From: Mariniphaga sediminis
GTDB taxonomy: Bacteria; Bacteroidota; Bacteroidia; Bacteroidales; Prolixibacteraceae
DNA: 64,000 nucleotides
Assembly: GCF_003573545.1 (NCBI RefSeq)
Contig: NZ_QWET01000009.1
Span: 124,001-188,000 of the forward strand
Reading direction: 5' to 3'
Shown here: positions 1 to 9,391 of the stretch, one piece after another
Layout: each line of letters starts with the position of its first letter
How positions within the stretch are numbered: position 1 is the first letter of the stretch
Translations under genes and position numbers: made by a program
The notes under the pieces: model-generated
Told to the model about the DNA's origin: nothing
Databases searched by the model: none
Seen by the model: the letters and a program-made list of their open reading frames with translations, nothing else

Positions 1-765
1 ATGGCCAAAGAATGCGGGCAACGGGGAAGAAACCTGTTGCTCACATCGCTTCCCGGAGAAAACATGAAAGAGTTGGGGAAGGAATTGGCGCATGAATTTG
101 GAGTGGATGTAAAAACCTTTGAAGCCGACCTCACCAAAACAGAAGAGATAAAAAAGCTGGCGTCCACTATTTCAGAAAAATATGAAATAGATATGCTCAT
201 TAACAATGCCGGCCTTGGAGGGGCAAAACTTTTTCTGGATGCTTCACCCGAATATATTGGAGAGATTGTATTGCTGAACACTTATGCCCTGGTTCTGCTC
301 ACCCGGCTGTTGTTACCCAACTTAAAAAGACAAGAAAAGGCTTATATACTAAACATTGCCAGTATGGCATCGTTTAGTCCCATGCCCTATAAAACCGTTT
401 ATCCGGCCTCCAAGGCTTTTGTTTATTCATTCTCCAGAGGGTTAGGTGCCGAGTTAAAAGGCACCGGTGTTTCGGTGAGTGTAGCACACCCCGCCGGGAT
501 GAAAACAAATGCAGAAGTTACCCGCCGTATCGAAAAACACAACTGGCTTATTCAGACAACAACCCTCACTTCCCAAAAGGTAGCTCAAATTTGTATTGAA
601 AGGCTTTTAAAAAGAAGGAAACTGATTATTCCCGGTTTCTTTAATAAAGTGAGCTGGCTACTACTGAAAGTTGCACCTGTCTGGTTACGGCTTTCCCTCA
701 TGCGCCGTTCGTTAAAAAAAGAGATTAAACAAAAAAGATTCAATCTAAAGACTGAAAATGAATAA
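1..765 (+). CDS. SDR family oxidoreductase, 5' end cut by window edge
   Basis: This is a classical short-chain dehydrogenase of 254 visible residues. NNAG is at residues 68-71, the catalytic serine near 121 (IASMAS), and YPASK at 134-138. The Rossmann TGxxxGxG motif is missing. Alignment to the paralogue at 18524-19318 shows that the first visible methionine corresponds to Leu20 there, so about 19 residues, including the cofactor motif, lie left of the window; the ATG at position 1 is not the start. The C-terminal third (PGFFNKVSWLLLK) resembles membrane-associated SDRs acting on lipid substrates. The gene overlaps the next reading frame by 8 bp, which indicates translational coupling. The substrate cannot be read from sequence. 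Family assignment is secure. Confidence 0.9.
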   Translation: MAKECGQRGRNLLLTSLPGENMKELGKELAHEFGVDVKTFEADLTKTEEIKKLASTISEKYEIDMLINNAGLGGAKLFLDASPEYIGEIVLLNTYALVLLTRLLLPNLKRQEKAYILNIASMASFSPMPYKTVYPASKAFVYSFSRGLGAELKGTGVSVSVAHPAGMKTNAEVTRRIEKHNWLIQTTTLTSQKVAQICIERLLKRRKLIIPGFFNKVSWLLLKVAPVWLRLSLMRRSLKKEIKQKRFNLKTENE

Positions 766-1723
766 AAAAGTGCTTGTTACGGGAGCAAACGGACTATTGG
801 GCTCCCACGTAGTGCGTGAGCTTTTAAAAAGAGATTATCAGGTGCGGGTACTGGTACGTCCCGGAAGTGACCTAAGGGCATTGACAAATTTAAAGGTCGA
901 TTTTTTTAACGGCCAAATAACGCAAAAAGAGGATATAGAAAAAGCGGTAAAGGGGTGTAGTTATATTGTACATTCTGCTGCCAGGACTTCCCCCAAACCA
1001 TCCGCGCTGGAAGCTTACAAAAAAGTAAATATAGACAGCACGCAATTCATTTTTGAAGCAGGTAAGAGGCATGGAATAGAACGGTTGGTATTTGTAAGTA
1101 CTGCCAATTGTTTTGGAAATGGAACAAAAGCAAATCCGGGAAGCGAAAAGCATCCATTTTTGCCCTGGCTGAAAGATTCGGGTTATGCTTACAGCAAATA
1201 CCTGGCGCAACAATGGGTTCTGAAAGAAACAAAAGCCGGGAGTATGGATGCTGTGGTTGTTAACCCTACTTTTATTATTGGTTCCACTCCCGGGAGTAGA
1301 AGCAGCGGACAAATATTTTCACACATTCTGAATAAAAAAATAGCCTTTTATCCTCCCGGCGGGAAAAACTTTGTGGAGGCCGAGGCTGCTGCCACCGGAG
1401 TAGTAAATGCCCTGGAGAAAGGAATAACCGGGGAATGTTATTTACTGGCTGGTGAAAATCTTTCGTACCGGGAATTTTTTCACCTTACGGCACATGTGGC
1501 CGGCCAACGTTCCATTTTAATTCCAATCCCCGCTTTTTTACTGATGATGCTCGGCCATTGGGGCGACTTCTCTGAAAAAGTATTACGAAGGCCGATCCAA
1601 CTAACCTCTGCCAATGCCCGGATGCTTTGTCTGGGAAATTATTTCACTCCGAAAAAAGCAATAGAAGAACTGGAATTGCCAATGGTTCCGGCAAAGAAAG
1701 CGATAGAAAAAGCTATTCAATAA
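758..1723 (+). CDS. NAD-dependent epimerase/dehydratase-family reductase
   Basis: A 321-residue extended SDR. The N-terminal nucleotide-binding motif GANGLLG is at residues 9-15 and the catalytic YxxxK pair at Tyr143/Lys147 (YAYSK), with an upstream Ser-Thr (VFVSTAN) as the expected third catalytic residue. The family includes dihydroflavonol 4-reductase-like, HpnA-like and 3-beta-hydroxysteroid dehydrogenase-like enzymes that reduce or isomerise carbonyls on sugars or lipids. The ATG overlaps the stop of the preceding SDR by 8 bp, so both enzymes are probably made together and may act on one substrate. A related epimerase lies at 54864-55898. The specific reaction is not recognisable. Confidence 0.85.
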   Translation: MNKKVLVTGANGLLGSHVVRELLKRDYQVRVLVRPGSDLRALTNLKVDFFNGQITQKEDIEKAVKGCSYIVHSAARTSPKPSALEAYKKVNIDSTQFIFEAGKRHGIERLVFVSTANCFGNGTKANPGSEKHPFLPWLKDSGYAYSKYLAQQWVLKETKAGSMDAVVVNPTFIIGSTPGSRSSGQIFSHILNKKIAFYPPGGKNFVEAEAAATGVVNALEKGITGECYLLAGENLSYREFFHLTAHVAGQRSILIPIPAFLLMMLGHWGDFSEKVLRRPIQLTSANARMLCLGNYFTPKKAIEELELPMVPAKKAIEKAIQ

Positions 1724-2415
1724 TATTTTCCCGGTAAGCATGGCACAGGAGTTTGTGTCTGCAAATGTTCTGTTTAACTGTTTATGGAGCACCTTGAAAG
1801 TTCGGTGGAGTAGTCTGTTTTCAGATACATTTTCCATCAACATTTTTATGCCTTATCAGGCCGATTTTACTCTTTGGTTTAGCCAAAAAGATAAACAGAA
1901 ACCCCAAGGCTGCGTTCGCTTCACTCGGAAAAGCTACCTGATGCGGGCTGTGTCAAAATTCCGTCAGTCGGGCTAATTCGAAACATTGAAAAAACGCAAA
2001 GGTTAATTTTGACATGATTCTTTTTGGTTCGTTTTTCTCATCTGGGAGAAAAATGAAGTGGGGATTGGGGCAAAGCCCCAAACGAGTGGATAACCAGTCT
2101 GTTGCTATAGATAAGATTTTTACATCGAACTCATGTTGTTTTGTGAAATGTAATCACTCCTTCAAAGTTAGTTTTGAAAAGACTTTGGGTGAAGTAAAAG
2201 TCAACCTTGGCCCGGAAATTCCTTCCGGGTACTATGTCATAGGTTCAAGTTGGAGCGGAGCGTAAGTCCCAATTATTATTTCGGGGAAGAAAAAAAGTTA
2301 AATGAATATTGAAAGTTAAGCACAATTACTTTTTACTCCACCGGATTTTTATACTGCCCCCTGTTTATCGCCATATAATATTTAGAAAATTTTCCTAAAT
2401 CTCCGGTACCCGTCA
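1724..2415. other. Gene-free region with several inverted repeats
   Basis: No convincing gene is present in these 690 bases; the two short open frames (1740-1976 and 2014-2265) have no recognisable protein character. The stretch is rich in dyads. TGTCAAAATT at 1951-1960 is perfectly inverted as AATTTTGACA at 2005-2014. TTGGGGC at 2065-2071 and GCCCCAA at 2075-2081 form a 7-bp stem with a 3-nt loop. CCCGGAA/TTCCGGG at 2212-2230 forms another. None is followed by a T-tract, so these are not ordinary terminators. The pattern resembles a dispersed intergenic repeat or the remains of a mobile element, but repetition elsewhere in the genome cannot be seen from here. Confidence 0.45.
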
Positions 2416-2973
2416 TCAGAATTTACCATAAGCCACTGAAAAGCCAAGGGATTCGCCCGAACTCTCAAAACCGGATACCCGGTTGTCAGACAACCTGTAA
2501 GCAGCCAAAAGCGACACTCTCATAAATGAAGTTATATTCATCCAAAGCCGGCTTTCCAGTTCAAGATAGGGGCCAACCTGATCCTTAACCGCGACCTCTT
2601 GCAGGTAGCTAATTCCCCCGGAAACACCGGCAGACAAAAAAATCAGCTTTTGCGGTTTGAGCAGCGCCTGGACACAGAGACCGCCATAACTGAAATCGTA
2701 GAACCGGTTTTCATAAGAAAAAGAATAGGGAGTGGCATAAAAAACACCTCCTGCAGAAAGCCGCTGCTTATGCAGAAAAGCCAATGTTCCGCCATTCATT
2801 CTCACCGGTTCCCCGCCCAAAGCGGTTTGTCTGAAATCAACCGACAGGTAAAACCCTTTGTCTGTCCGGGAAACCAGACCATCGTTGGCTAAAGAAACAG
2901 GTTCCTGCCCTGCCACCGGGAAAAACATTCCCAATGCCAGAAGCAGAAACCCTATCTGTTTTCCTGTTTTCAT
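2416..2973 (-). CDS. Hypothetical envelope protein, probable outer-membrane beta-barrel
   Basis: A 185-residue protein with a clear signal peptide (hydrophobic residues 8-20, probable cleavage after VAGQ). The mature part has alternating hydrophobic and polar strands, frequent aromatic residues and a C-terminal FSVAYGKF, which suggests a small outer-membrane barrel. I recognise no named family. It starts 6 bp after the stop of the RND permease gene, so it is the last gene of the efflux operon. Its role there is unknown; an accessory envelope function is an inference from position only. Confidence 0.65.
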   Translation of the reverse strand: MKTGKQIGFLLLALGMFFPVAGQEPVSLANDGLVSRTDKGFYLSVDFRQTALGGEPVRMNGGTLAFLHKQRLSAGGVFYATPYSFSYENRFYDFSYGGLCVQALLKPQKLIFLSAGVSGGISYLQEVAVKDQVGPYLELESRLWMNITSFMRVSLLAAYRLSDNRVSGFESSGESLGFSVAYGKF

Positions 2974-2979
2974 TTCGTT

Positions 2980-5900
2980 TTAGCTATTCTCAGATTGAAC
3001 AAGATAAAGGGAACGCTTTCTTCCAAAAATTTTCTGAACCCTGATCTTTATCTTTTCGGCAACGAGGTACACTACGGGTACTACTATGAGGGTAAGCAAC
3101 ATCGAGCTACTCATGCCTCCAATCAGCACCCATCCCAAACCGCTTTTCCATTCACTGCCAGCACCGTGTGACAAGGCAATCGGTAACATCCCTACCACCG
3201 TTGAAACGGCCGTCATAAGTATGGGACGTAACCTGAGCTTTACTGCTGTAACCAAAGCTTCTGTCAGTTCTTTCCCCTCCTTTCTCAGAGAGTTTGTAAA
3301 ATCGACTACGAGTATCGCGTTTTTTGTTACCAACCCGACTAAAATAATAATGCCCAGTATACTAAAGATACTCAGTGACTGTTGCGAAAGGGCCAGCGCA
3401 TACAACGCCCCGATAATGGAAAGCGGAATGGAGAATAACACCACAAAAGGATGCAGGTAGCTTTCGTACAGTGCCACCATAATTAAATAGACCAGAATGA
3501 TGGCAATTAGAAGCGCCATTCCAAGGCTGCCGAATGCATCGCCCTGGTATTTCAATTCGCCATAAGGCACATAGGTTACGCCCTGCGGAAAATCTGTCTC
3601 GTTGAGCAAAACAAAAATGTCGTTGCCAATATCGCCTGCCGCCCTTCCCAAAGCCTGCGATTCCAGGGTAATAGAAGAAATTCGCCCAAAGCGTTCCAAC
3701 TTCGAGGTACCACTCTCTTCAGTAATGTCAGCAAACTGCTTCAGCTTAACCGTCTGTCCGTAATTATTCAGGAATGAAAGATTCTCCACATCTTTGACCG
3801 ACTGGCGGTTAAACGCATCAAGGCGGATATTGATGTCGTATTCGTAATCACCGATCTGGAATTTGCTATCGGTATTTCCACTAAATGATGTTTGAATGGT
3901 GCCCCCTGCCACTTCGGGAGACACCCCAAGCCGGGCCATCTTATCTTTGTCGATTTTTATCACCACTTCGGGAGAGCCCCCTTCAATGCTCAGTTTTACA
4001 TTATTTGTGCCCGGAATCTGACCAATTTTTTGCCGCATTTTTTCTGCAAAATCATAGAGCGTGTCTGTATTGGCCCCCTGAAAAACTATTTGAATGGGAG
4101 CTTCATCCGTACTTCCAATCATACTTAACACTGCCGAACGGGCCTTTACATCAGGGAATGTTTCGTTGATTTCGCGCTCCAGTCTCTTCACAAAAAGAGA
4201 CGATGACACATCACGCCGGGTTTTATCTACCAGCTTAATATTAATTTCCGATTGGTAATTTCCACTTTGCGCCACCAGCATGCCCGAAGTACTACCTACT
4301 GAAGTATAAATATTTGTCACTTCCGGCTTTTGACTGATGATCTCTTCAATTTTCCGCGTAACATTACTGTTCTGTTTGAGTGTATAGTCCCTGGGATACT
4401 CTAACGTAACCAGGCATTCACCCATATCTCCCACATTCATAAATTCATTGCCGATAAAACCACCTGCGGGCAACATGAGCGAACTGATAAACAACAGGGA
4501 TGCGGTGCCAAGTGTGATAAACTTATGCCGCAACGACCAGTTAAGCAATTGCAAAATAACACGGGAAAAAGCATCAATACCTTTTTCAAAAACCGTGATA
4601 ATTCTGCCCCATAGCGCTTTTCGGTTCAACTTTTCAAGTTTTGAAAACCGGGAGGTGAGCAGCGGAACGACGGTAAACGCAACCAGCAAACTCAGTAAAA
4701 CCGTAATTACAATTACCATGGCAAAAGGAGCTATAATGGGGGAAATAATACTTTCGGACAAAGCAACCGGAAGGAATACCACAATAAGCACCAGCGTAAT
4801 GGAAACCACACTCAACCCGATTTCTTTCACGCCGTCAATTGTCGCCTGCCAACGATTTTTCCCCATCTCGAGATGTCGGTAAATATTCTCAAGTATTACA
4901 ATAGCATCATCAACCAGCGTCCCGATAACCAGCGACATAGCGAGCAGGGTCATCAGGTTGAGGGTGTAACCTAACAGGCTCATACCGATAAAAGAGGCGA
5001 TTAAAGACAATGGTACGGCAATCATTACAATAATGGCATTGCGCCCGCTGTGAAGAAAAAAGAACATAATTATTGTAACCAGGATGATGGCAAGCAACAG
5101 ATCGAATCCTACCGACCGGGCAGCATCAAGAATAATTTGTGAACCATCCTGCGGAACGGTAAATTTAAGCTGAATGCCGGCGTATTGATCTTCGAGCTTC
5201 ACGGTTTCCGCTTTTACGGCATCGCAAACCGTTACAGCATTCACATCGTCCTGCTTTTTTATCTGCAATCCAACCGACTGGACTCCATTTACCCGGTAAA
5301 TAGTTGCAGCATCTTTCTCGGTATCGGTTACCTCAGCAATATCTTTCAACTTCACCATGGAACCATCGGGCATTTGCGAAACCACCAGATTGGCAATATC
5401 AGACACATGTGTATATTTTGCCGACATCCGGAGCAAAGTCTGACGATCTGTATTTTTGATTTTCCCCGCCGGAAAATCGGTATTCGAGGCGTGTATGGCC
5501 TGCACCACCTGCAGTATAGACAGATTGTTATTATCCAGCTTATTATGATCGATATTAACCTGAATTTCCCGTTCCGTTTCGCCCAAAATATTTATTTCAC
5601 CCACTCCCTCTGTTTTTGCCAGCGCCGGAATAATCTGGTAGTTCAACTCATCATACAGTTTTGCCGCCGGCAAATTAGCACTGACACTCAGGGTAATGAT
5701 GGGCAAATCGCTTACAGAGAATTTTGAAACAGAAGGCTCAAGCACCTGCGGCGGAAGCAAACTTCTTACCGATTGCACTTTTCGTACGGCTTCATTTACC
5801 ACCGCCTCTACATCCGCCTTTAGCTTTAGCTCAATGAAAACCACGGAAACCCCTTCCTGCGATATGGAGCGAATCGTTTCCACGTTAGAAAGACCCGAAA

Positions 5901-6111
5901 CGGCCTCTTCTATTCGTTTGGTCACACTGTTTTCCACTTCAGTCGGCCCGGCGCCCGGATAAACCGTAGAAACCGTAAAAACCGGAGAACTAAATTCGGG
6001 TAACAGTTCGTAATTCAGCGAGGTAAAACTCATAACTCCCAGAAACACCAGTATGGTGAACACAACTACCACCAGCGTGGGTCGTTTTATGGCTAATTCA
6101 GATACATTCAT
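2980..6111 (-). CDS. Efflux RND transporter permease subunit (AcrB/HAE1 type)
   Basis: A 1043-residue inner-membrane permease of the resistance-nodulation-division superfamily. It has the usual duplicated architecture: N-terminal TM1 (after MNVSELAIKRP), a large periplasmic loop, TM2-6 near residues 335-490, a second loop, and TM8-12 in the last 200 residues. Proton-relay residues are present: the Asp-Asp pair in TM4 (GTLVDDAIVILEN) and the Lys in TM10 (GLVTKNAILVVDF). The Asp-Asp pair and the absence of heavy-metal-type signatures favour drug or lipophile export. It lies 10 bp downstream of the adaptor gene. Substrates cannot be predicted, though control by a TetR repressor suggests induction by a small molecule. 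Confidence 0.95.
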   Translation of the reverse strand: MNVSELAIKRPTLVVVVFTILVFLGVMSFTSLNYELLPEFSSPVFTVSTVYPGAGPTEVENSVTKRIEEAVSGLSNVETIRSISQEGVSVVFIELKLKADVEAVVNEAVRKVQSVRSLLPPQVLEPSVSKFSVSDLPIITLSVSANLPAAKLYDELNYQIIPALAKTEGVGEINILGETEREIQVNIDHNKLDNNNLSILQVVQAIHASNTDFPAGKIKNTDRQTLLRMSAKYTHVSDIANLVVSQMPDGSMVKLKDIAEVTDTEKDAATIYRVNGVQSVGLQIKKQDDVNAVTVCDAVKAETVKLEDQYAGIQLKFTVPQDGSQIILDAARSVGFDLLLAIILVTIIMFFFLHSGRNAIIVMIAVPLSLIASFIGMSLLGYTLNLMTLLAMSLVIGTLVDDAIVILENIYRHLEMGKNRWQATIDGVKEIGLSVVSITLVLIVVFLPVALSESIISPIIAPFAMVIVITVLLSLLVAFTVVPLLTSRFSKLEKLNRKALWGRIITVFEKGIDAFSRVILQLLNWSLRHKFITLGTASLLFISSLMLPAGGFIGNEFMNVGDMGECLVTLEYPRDYTLKQNSNVTRKIEEIISQKPEVTNIYTSVGSTSGMLVAQSGNYQSEINIKLVDKTRRDVSSSLFVKRLEREINETFPDVKARSAVLSMIGSTDEAPIQIVFQGANTDTLYDFAEKMRQKIGQIPGTNNVKLSIEGGSPEVVIKIDKDKMARLGVSPEVAGGTIQTSFSGNTDSKFQIGDYEYDINIRLDAFNRQSVKDVENLSFLNNYGQTVKLKQFADITEESGTSKLERFGRISSITLESQALGRAAGDIGNDIFVLLNETDFPQGVTYVPYGELKYQGDAFGSLGMALLIAIILVYLIMVALYESYLHPFVVLFSIPLSIIGALYALALSQQSLSIFSILGIIILVGLVTKNAILVVDFTNSLRKEGKELTEALVTAVKLRLRPILMTAVSTVVGMLPIALSHGAGSEWKSGLGWVLIGGMSSSMLLTLIVVPVVYLVAEKIKIRVQKIFGRKRSLYLVQSENS

Positions 6112-6121
6112 CGTCTTCTTT

Positions 6122-7186
6122 TTACTGATTTAAAACAGATACCTTTGTTCCGTTCTGAAGGTTAATCTGACCTGAAAGAACCAGTGTCTCATCAGGTGAA
6201 AGCCCTTCAGTAATCAGAGCTTCGGTTTCGTTCAATGAAACTGCTTCCACTTTCCGGGAAACAACCACATCGCCCTGAAGCAGGTAAATTACTGCATCGT
6301 TAATACTTCCTTCGATACATTTCCGTGGAATGACCACCCCTTCACCGGCTTGCATAATTTTAAACCCGGCTGTTCCGTCAAGGCCATCGCGAAACCGGCT
6401 GTCATTTTCTTTTAGATCGATTTCAACTTCGTACCTGCCCGATAAATCAGGAGTTATGTTCATACTTTTTACTTCGCCTGTAAATAGTTTATCGGGGATA
6501 ATATCCAGACTGACTGTGGCCTCCTGCCCTTTATTAATGTGCCGGATATCGTTTTCGGCCACTTTCACCACAAAAACCATTTTATTTTTTTTGAGTAATG
6601 AAAACACCTGCACCGAAGGCAGCAGGTTATCGCCGGTTTCAACAAAACGTTTAATAATTATTCCGTCTGCCGGAGACTTTATTTCCGTATTCTCCAGTTG
6701 CTTTTTCAGGGTGGTAAAATTTGTGAGAGCGTTCCGGTAATTCAGCTTCGAGTTTTCCAGTTGCTGCTCGGTAACCGCATTTCCCCCTGCCAGATTTTTG
6801 TAACGCGCTAAATCCTTTTCTGCATTCTCCAAGGTTAGCCGGGCTAATTCAAACTGACTCTCAATAACTTCGCGTTCTACCCGGAGCAGTGTTTGCCCGG
6901 CAGAAACCCGCTCCCCGGGCTCACCCGTTACATAGGTTATTCTGCCCGACGTTTCCGACAGAATCGTAATTTCACCATCTGAGCGAACCACCCCGTTCTC
7001 CTGCATTGATTGTATCGATTTACGAATCTCCGGGGAAACCACCTCTACCGGAATTACGGAGCTGTATTCGCTCATGGCCTTCAACTCATTGTCTGATTGT
7101 TTTTTATTACTGAATAATTTATAAACCAGCAGCGCCACAATGGCAAGAGTTGCCAGGATTGTTACATACTTTCCAATTGTTTTCAT
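6122..7186 (-). CDS. Efflux RND transporter periplasmic adaptor subunit
   Basis: A 354-residue membrane fusion protein. An N-terminal membrane anchor (about residues 8-26) is followed by a first lipoyl half (SGRITYVTGEPGERVSAG), a helical hairpin of about residues 110-150 rich in Leu, Glu and Asn, a second lipoyl half (SPADGIIIKRFVETGD), and beta-barrel and membrane-proximal domains. The family bridges the inner-membrane RND pump and the TolC-type channel across the periplasm. There is no lipobox cysteine, so it is probably held by an uncleaved N-terminal helix. It sits between tolC and the pump gene with gaps of 10 and 21 bp, which gives a complete tripartite export system. Confidence 0.93.
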   Translation of the reverse strand: MKTIGKYVTILATLAIVALLVYKLFSNKKQSDNELKAMSEYSSVIPVEVVSPEIRKSIQSMQENGVVRSDGEITILSETSGRITYVTGEPGERVSAGQTLLRVEREVIESQFELARLTLENAEKDLARYKNLAGGNAVTEQQLENSKLNYRNALTNFTTLKKQLENTEIKSPADGIIIKRFVETGDNLLPSVQVFSLLKKNKMVFVVKVAENDIRHINKGQEATVSLDIIPDKLFTGEVKSMNITPDLSGRYEVEIDLKENDSRFRDGLDGTAGFKIMQAGEGVVIPRKCIEGSINDAVIYLLQGDVVVSRKVEAVSLNETEALITEGLSPDETLVLSGQINLQNGTKVSVLNQ

Positions 7187-7207
7187 AGCTATTATTATTT
7201 TATTGCT

Positions 7208-8545
7208 TTAAAAGTTTAGAATTTCACCTCTTGATTTTTTTAGGCCCAGCTCGGCATTCTTCCATTGCAACAAGGCATTGTCGTAAGACAAATGGGCCTC
7301 TGTCAGGCTGTTTTGCACCCGGAGCAATTCCACAAGCGATATGGTTTGTTCCTGGTAAGCCTGAAGGTTTACTCTGTAGTTTTCTTCTGCTATACCAATG
7401 TTTTGTCTTTGCCTGATTACCGCCTGCCAACTGTCTTCATATTGCTGTTTTGCATCAGCAAACTCTTTCCTGAAAAACTGAAGGGTATTGTTCCGGGTAT
7501 TTTGCAACTGCATTAAAGTAATATCGTTTTGCTTGATTTTTGCCTGCTTTTCAAACCCGCTAAAAACCGGAATGGACAAACTCAATCCAACAAAACCAAC
7601 CTTAAAAAACTTGTCACTCCCCCCCTTAAAAAAATCGAACTGGTTGCGCTGTCCCTGGTAATAATACTGGGCAAAACCGGAAAGTGTAGGCTGATAGGCC
7701 TGCTTATTCATACTTTTAGACAATCCCACTACCTCCATTTGTTTTTCAAGATGTTTCAGTTCGGTACGGTTGCCCCAATCGGGTAAATACAAATCCGCCT
7801 GTTCATTCGAAAAAGCTAAGGAGTCAGTCAGTACCACCTCACTGTCGGGGTCCATTCCGGTGAGGTATTTCAAAAGACGAATCTGCTGGTCGTAAAGCCG
7901 TGAAAGCTGCTCTACTTCGGTGCGAAGATTATTTTGGTCTACCAGCACCTGTTCATGATCCACTTTCCGGATTACTCCATTCTGTTGCTGCAATCCGGTA
8001 ATCTTAAGCAGCTGTTCCATACTTTCCAGAGTTACAGACAAGTGGTTGGTCTGCTGCCAGGTGGCCAGACACAAATAATAAACCTGAGAAATGCTGTAAG
8101 CCGTTTCCTCCTGCTTTTGCCTCATGGTGAGGCCTTCCAGATCTGTTTTCTGACGAGCCAGCTTTAACGAGGTGTAATAACTCCGGTTGTACAACAACTG
8201 GGTAGCGCGGAAACCGGAACCCCAATCGAGTTTCGTCCCAAATTCAACCGGAATGTCGCCCTCCTGTCCAAAAATCTCACCGGGAACCACAAGTTTGGGT
8301 AGGGCGAAGTAATAGTTAAAATTACTGTAGGCCTCCACCTGCGGGTAAAGCCGGCTCTGTTGTTCCTTTTGCCAACTTTCTGATTTTTGCCTTTCAAGTC
8401 CGGCATTTTGGATTTCCATGTTTCTTTCCAATCCAACTTGTACCGCCTCCTGCAACGACAACCTGCGGGGTTGTGCTGTTGCAACCGAAAGGGCAGAAAG
8501 AAATAAAATACATGCTGTTTTCAATTTCTGTTTCATTGTTTTCAT
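7208..8545 (-). CDS. TolC family outer-membrane efflux protein
   Basis: A 445-residue outer-membrane channel subunit. A signal peptide ends near residue 25 (SVATAQ), followed by the two repeated OEP halves with long amphipathic helices and the characteristic RLSLQEAVQVGLERN start of the first repeat. A second in-frame ATG lies at codon 4. The protein forms the exit duct of the tripartite pump encoded downstream. It is the first gene of the operon tolC-adaptor-permease-small envelope gene, and two operator-like palindromes lie 154-206 bp upstream of its start codon. I see no clear TAnnTTTG promoter box between those operators and the gene. Confidence 0.93.
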   Translation of the reverse strand: MKTMKQKLKTACILFLSALSVATAQPRRLSLQEAVQVGLERNMEIQNAGLERQKSESWQKEQQSRLYPQVEAYSNFNYYFALPKLVVPGEIFGQEGDIPVEFGTKLDWGSGFRATQLLYNRSYYTSLKLARQKTDLEGLTMRQKQEETAYSISQVYYLCLATWQQTNHLSVTLESMEQLLKITGLQQQNGVIRKVDHEQVLVDQNNLRTEVEQLSRLYDQQIRLLKYLTGMDPDSEVVLTDSLAFSNEQADLYLPDWGNRTELKHLEKQMEVVGLSKSMNKQAYQPTLSGFAQYYYQGQRNQFDFFKGGSDKFFKVGFVGLSLSIPVFSGFEKQAKIKQNDITLMQLQNTRNNTLQFFRKEFADAKQQYEDSWQAVIRQRQNIGIAEENYRVNLQAYQEQTISLVELLRVQNSLTEAHLSYDNALLQWKNAELGLKKSRGEILNF

Positions 8546-8698
8546 GCCATTATAATTGTCATTTGTTCAGTTATTTAATTATTCTTCGATCATTTAGATT
8601 CCGTTCAATACAACCCGTTTATCCTTTTTTATGCAAGTCGCATTCGGAATCATTCTTCTGTCGTTTTTTATTGTTAATATGGTTCTTTTCATTTTTTT

Positions 8699-8751
8699 AA
8701 ACCGAACGTCCGGTCTGTATTGATTCAATAGATAAACCGAACATTCGGTTT
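8699..8751. promoter_or_regulatory. Two TetR-type operators upstream of the efflux operon
   Basis: Two copies of an 18-bp palindrome lie between tetR and tolC: AAACCGAACGTCCGGTCT at 8699-8716 and AAACCGAACATTCGGTTT at 8734-8751. The second is self-complementary except for its two central bases. The same pattern recurs at 9373-9390 in front of tetR. Start-to-start spacing of the two copies is 35 bp. The natural reading is that the adjacent TetR protein represses the tolC-led operon from here. Binding itself is inferred, not shown. Confidence 0.75.
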
Positions 8752-8769
8752 GCTTTCATTTAAAAAAAT

Positions 8770-9372
8770 TTATGCCTTTATTTCATTGTAAAAACCATCC
8801 CAAAGCTCCAGCATTTTGGGACCCAATTGTTTGACCCGGCCTTCCTGGATCAGGTGCAGTCCTATCCCGTCATTCGAATAAACAAACATACAGGCTATCT
8901 GATCATCGGTCATTACCGTATCAAGTTCGCCGCTGGCCCTTCCCCGGGCTACGGCCTCTGCCCATGCTGTCAGTTCCAGTACATGAAGCTCTTCAACCTT
9001 CAGATTAAAATCAGGGATTATATGTATTGCATCAAAAGCTATAGTGAGATAGTTTATATCGTCTTCATCGTTTGTATCTTCCAACAGTTTTTTTAGCGCC
9101 ATAAATTCATTCATTATATATTCGACATAATCATGATAGAATCCATAAAATGATTTCCTGTCAAATCTTTCGTATTCAACCGCTGCCATTTTAAGATAAT
9201 ATGTATTGATGATTTCGCTAAAAAGATCTTGCTTGCTGGGGAAATAATGGTAAAAAGCCCCTTTGGAAAGCCCTGTTTTCTGGACAATCTCTTTCATGGT
9301 TACTTCTTTGAAACTTTTTTGCAAAAAAAGTTTCAAAGCTGTTTTCATAATATGTTCCTTTGTTGTATTCAT
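8770..9372 (-). CDS. TetR/AcrR family transcriptional repressor
   Basis: A 200-residue regulator. The N-terminal helix-turn-helix carries the family signature (EVTMKEIVQKTGLSKGAFYH, then YFPSKQDLF), followed by an all-helical ligand-binding domain. A longer frame begins at 9423, but the start at 9370-9372 (MNTTKEHIMK) is preferred for two reasons. It matches the usual N-terminus length, and a promoter (9392-9424) and an operator (9373-9390) lie immediately upstream, inside the extra codons. It is transcribed in the same direction as the efflux operon, which begins 224 bp downstream. The operator next to its own start codon predicts autorepression; release by an efflux substrate is the usual mechanism in this family. 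Confidence 0.9.
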   Translation of the reverse strand: MNTTKEHIMKTALKLFLQKSFKEVTMKEIVQKTGLSKGAFYHYFPSKQDLFSEIINTYYLKMAAVEYERFDRKSFYGFYHDYVEYIMNEFMALKKLLEDTNDEDDINYLTIAFDAIHIIPDFNLKVEELHVLELTAWAEAVARGRASGELDTVMTDDQIACMFVYSNDGIGLHLIQEGRVKQLGPKMLELWDGFYNEIKA

Positions 9373-9390
9373 AAACCGACCGTTTGGTCT
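9373..9390. promoter_or_regulatory. TetR-type operator abutting the tetR start codon
   Basis: AAACCGACCGTTTGGTCT is the third copy of the palindrome found at 8699-8716 and 8734-8751. It lies directly between the predicted -7 box and the tetR ATG, covering the expected transcription start. A repressor bound here would block tetR initiation, so this is the probable autoregulatory site. It is the least symmetrical of the three copies. Confidence 0.72.
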
Positions 9391-9391
9391 G

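Noticed and set aside
1740-2265. Two short open frames (78 and 83 codons) in the first intergenic region
   Set aside because: No recognisable protein character, they run through inverted repeats, and no promoter or neighbour supports them.
8594-8692. A 32-codon minus-strand ORF between the two operators and tolC, a possible upstream ORF
   Set aside because: Composition is basic and featureless, no promoter or aromatic or other amino acid run is visible, and an ORF of this length is expected by chance.
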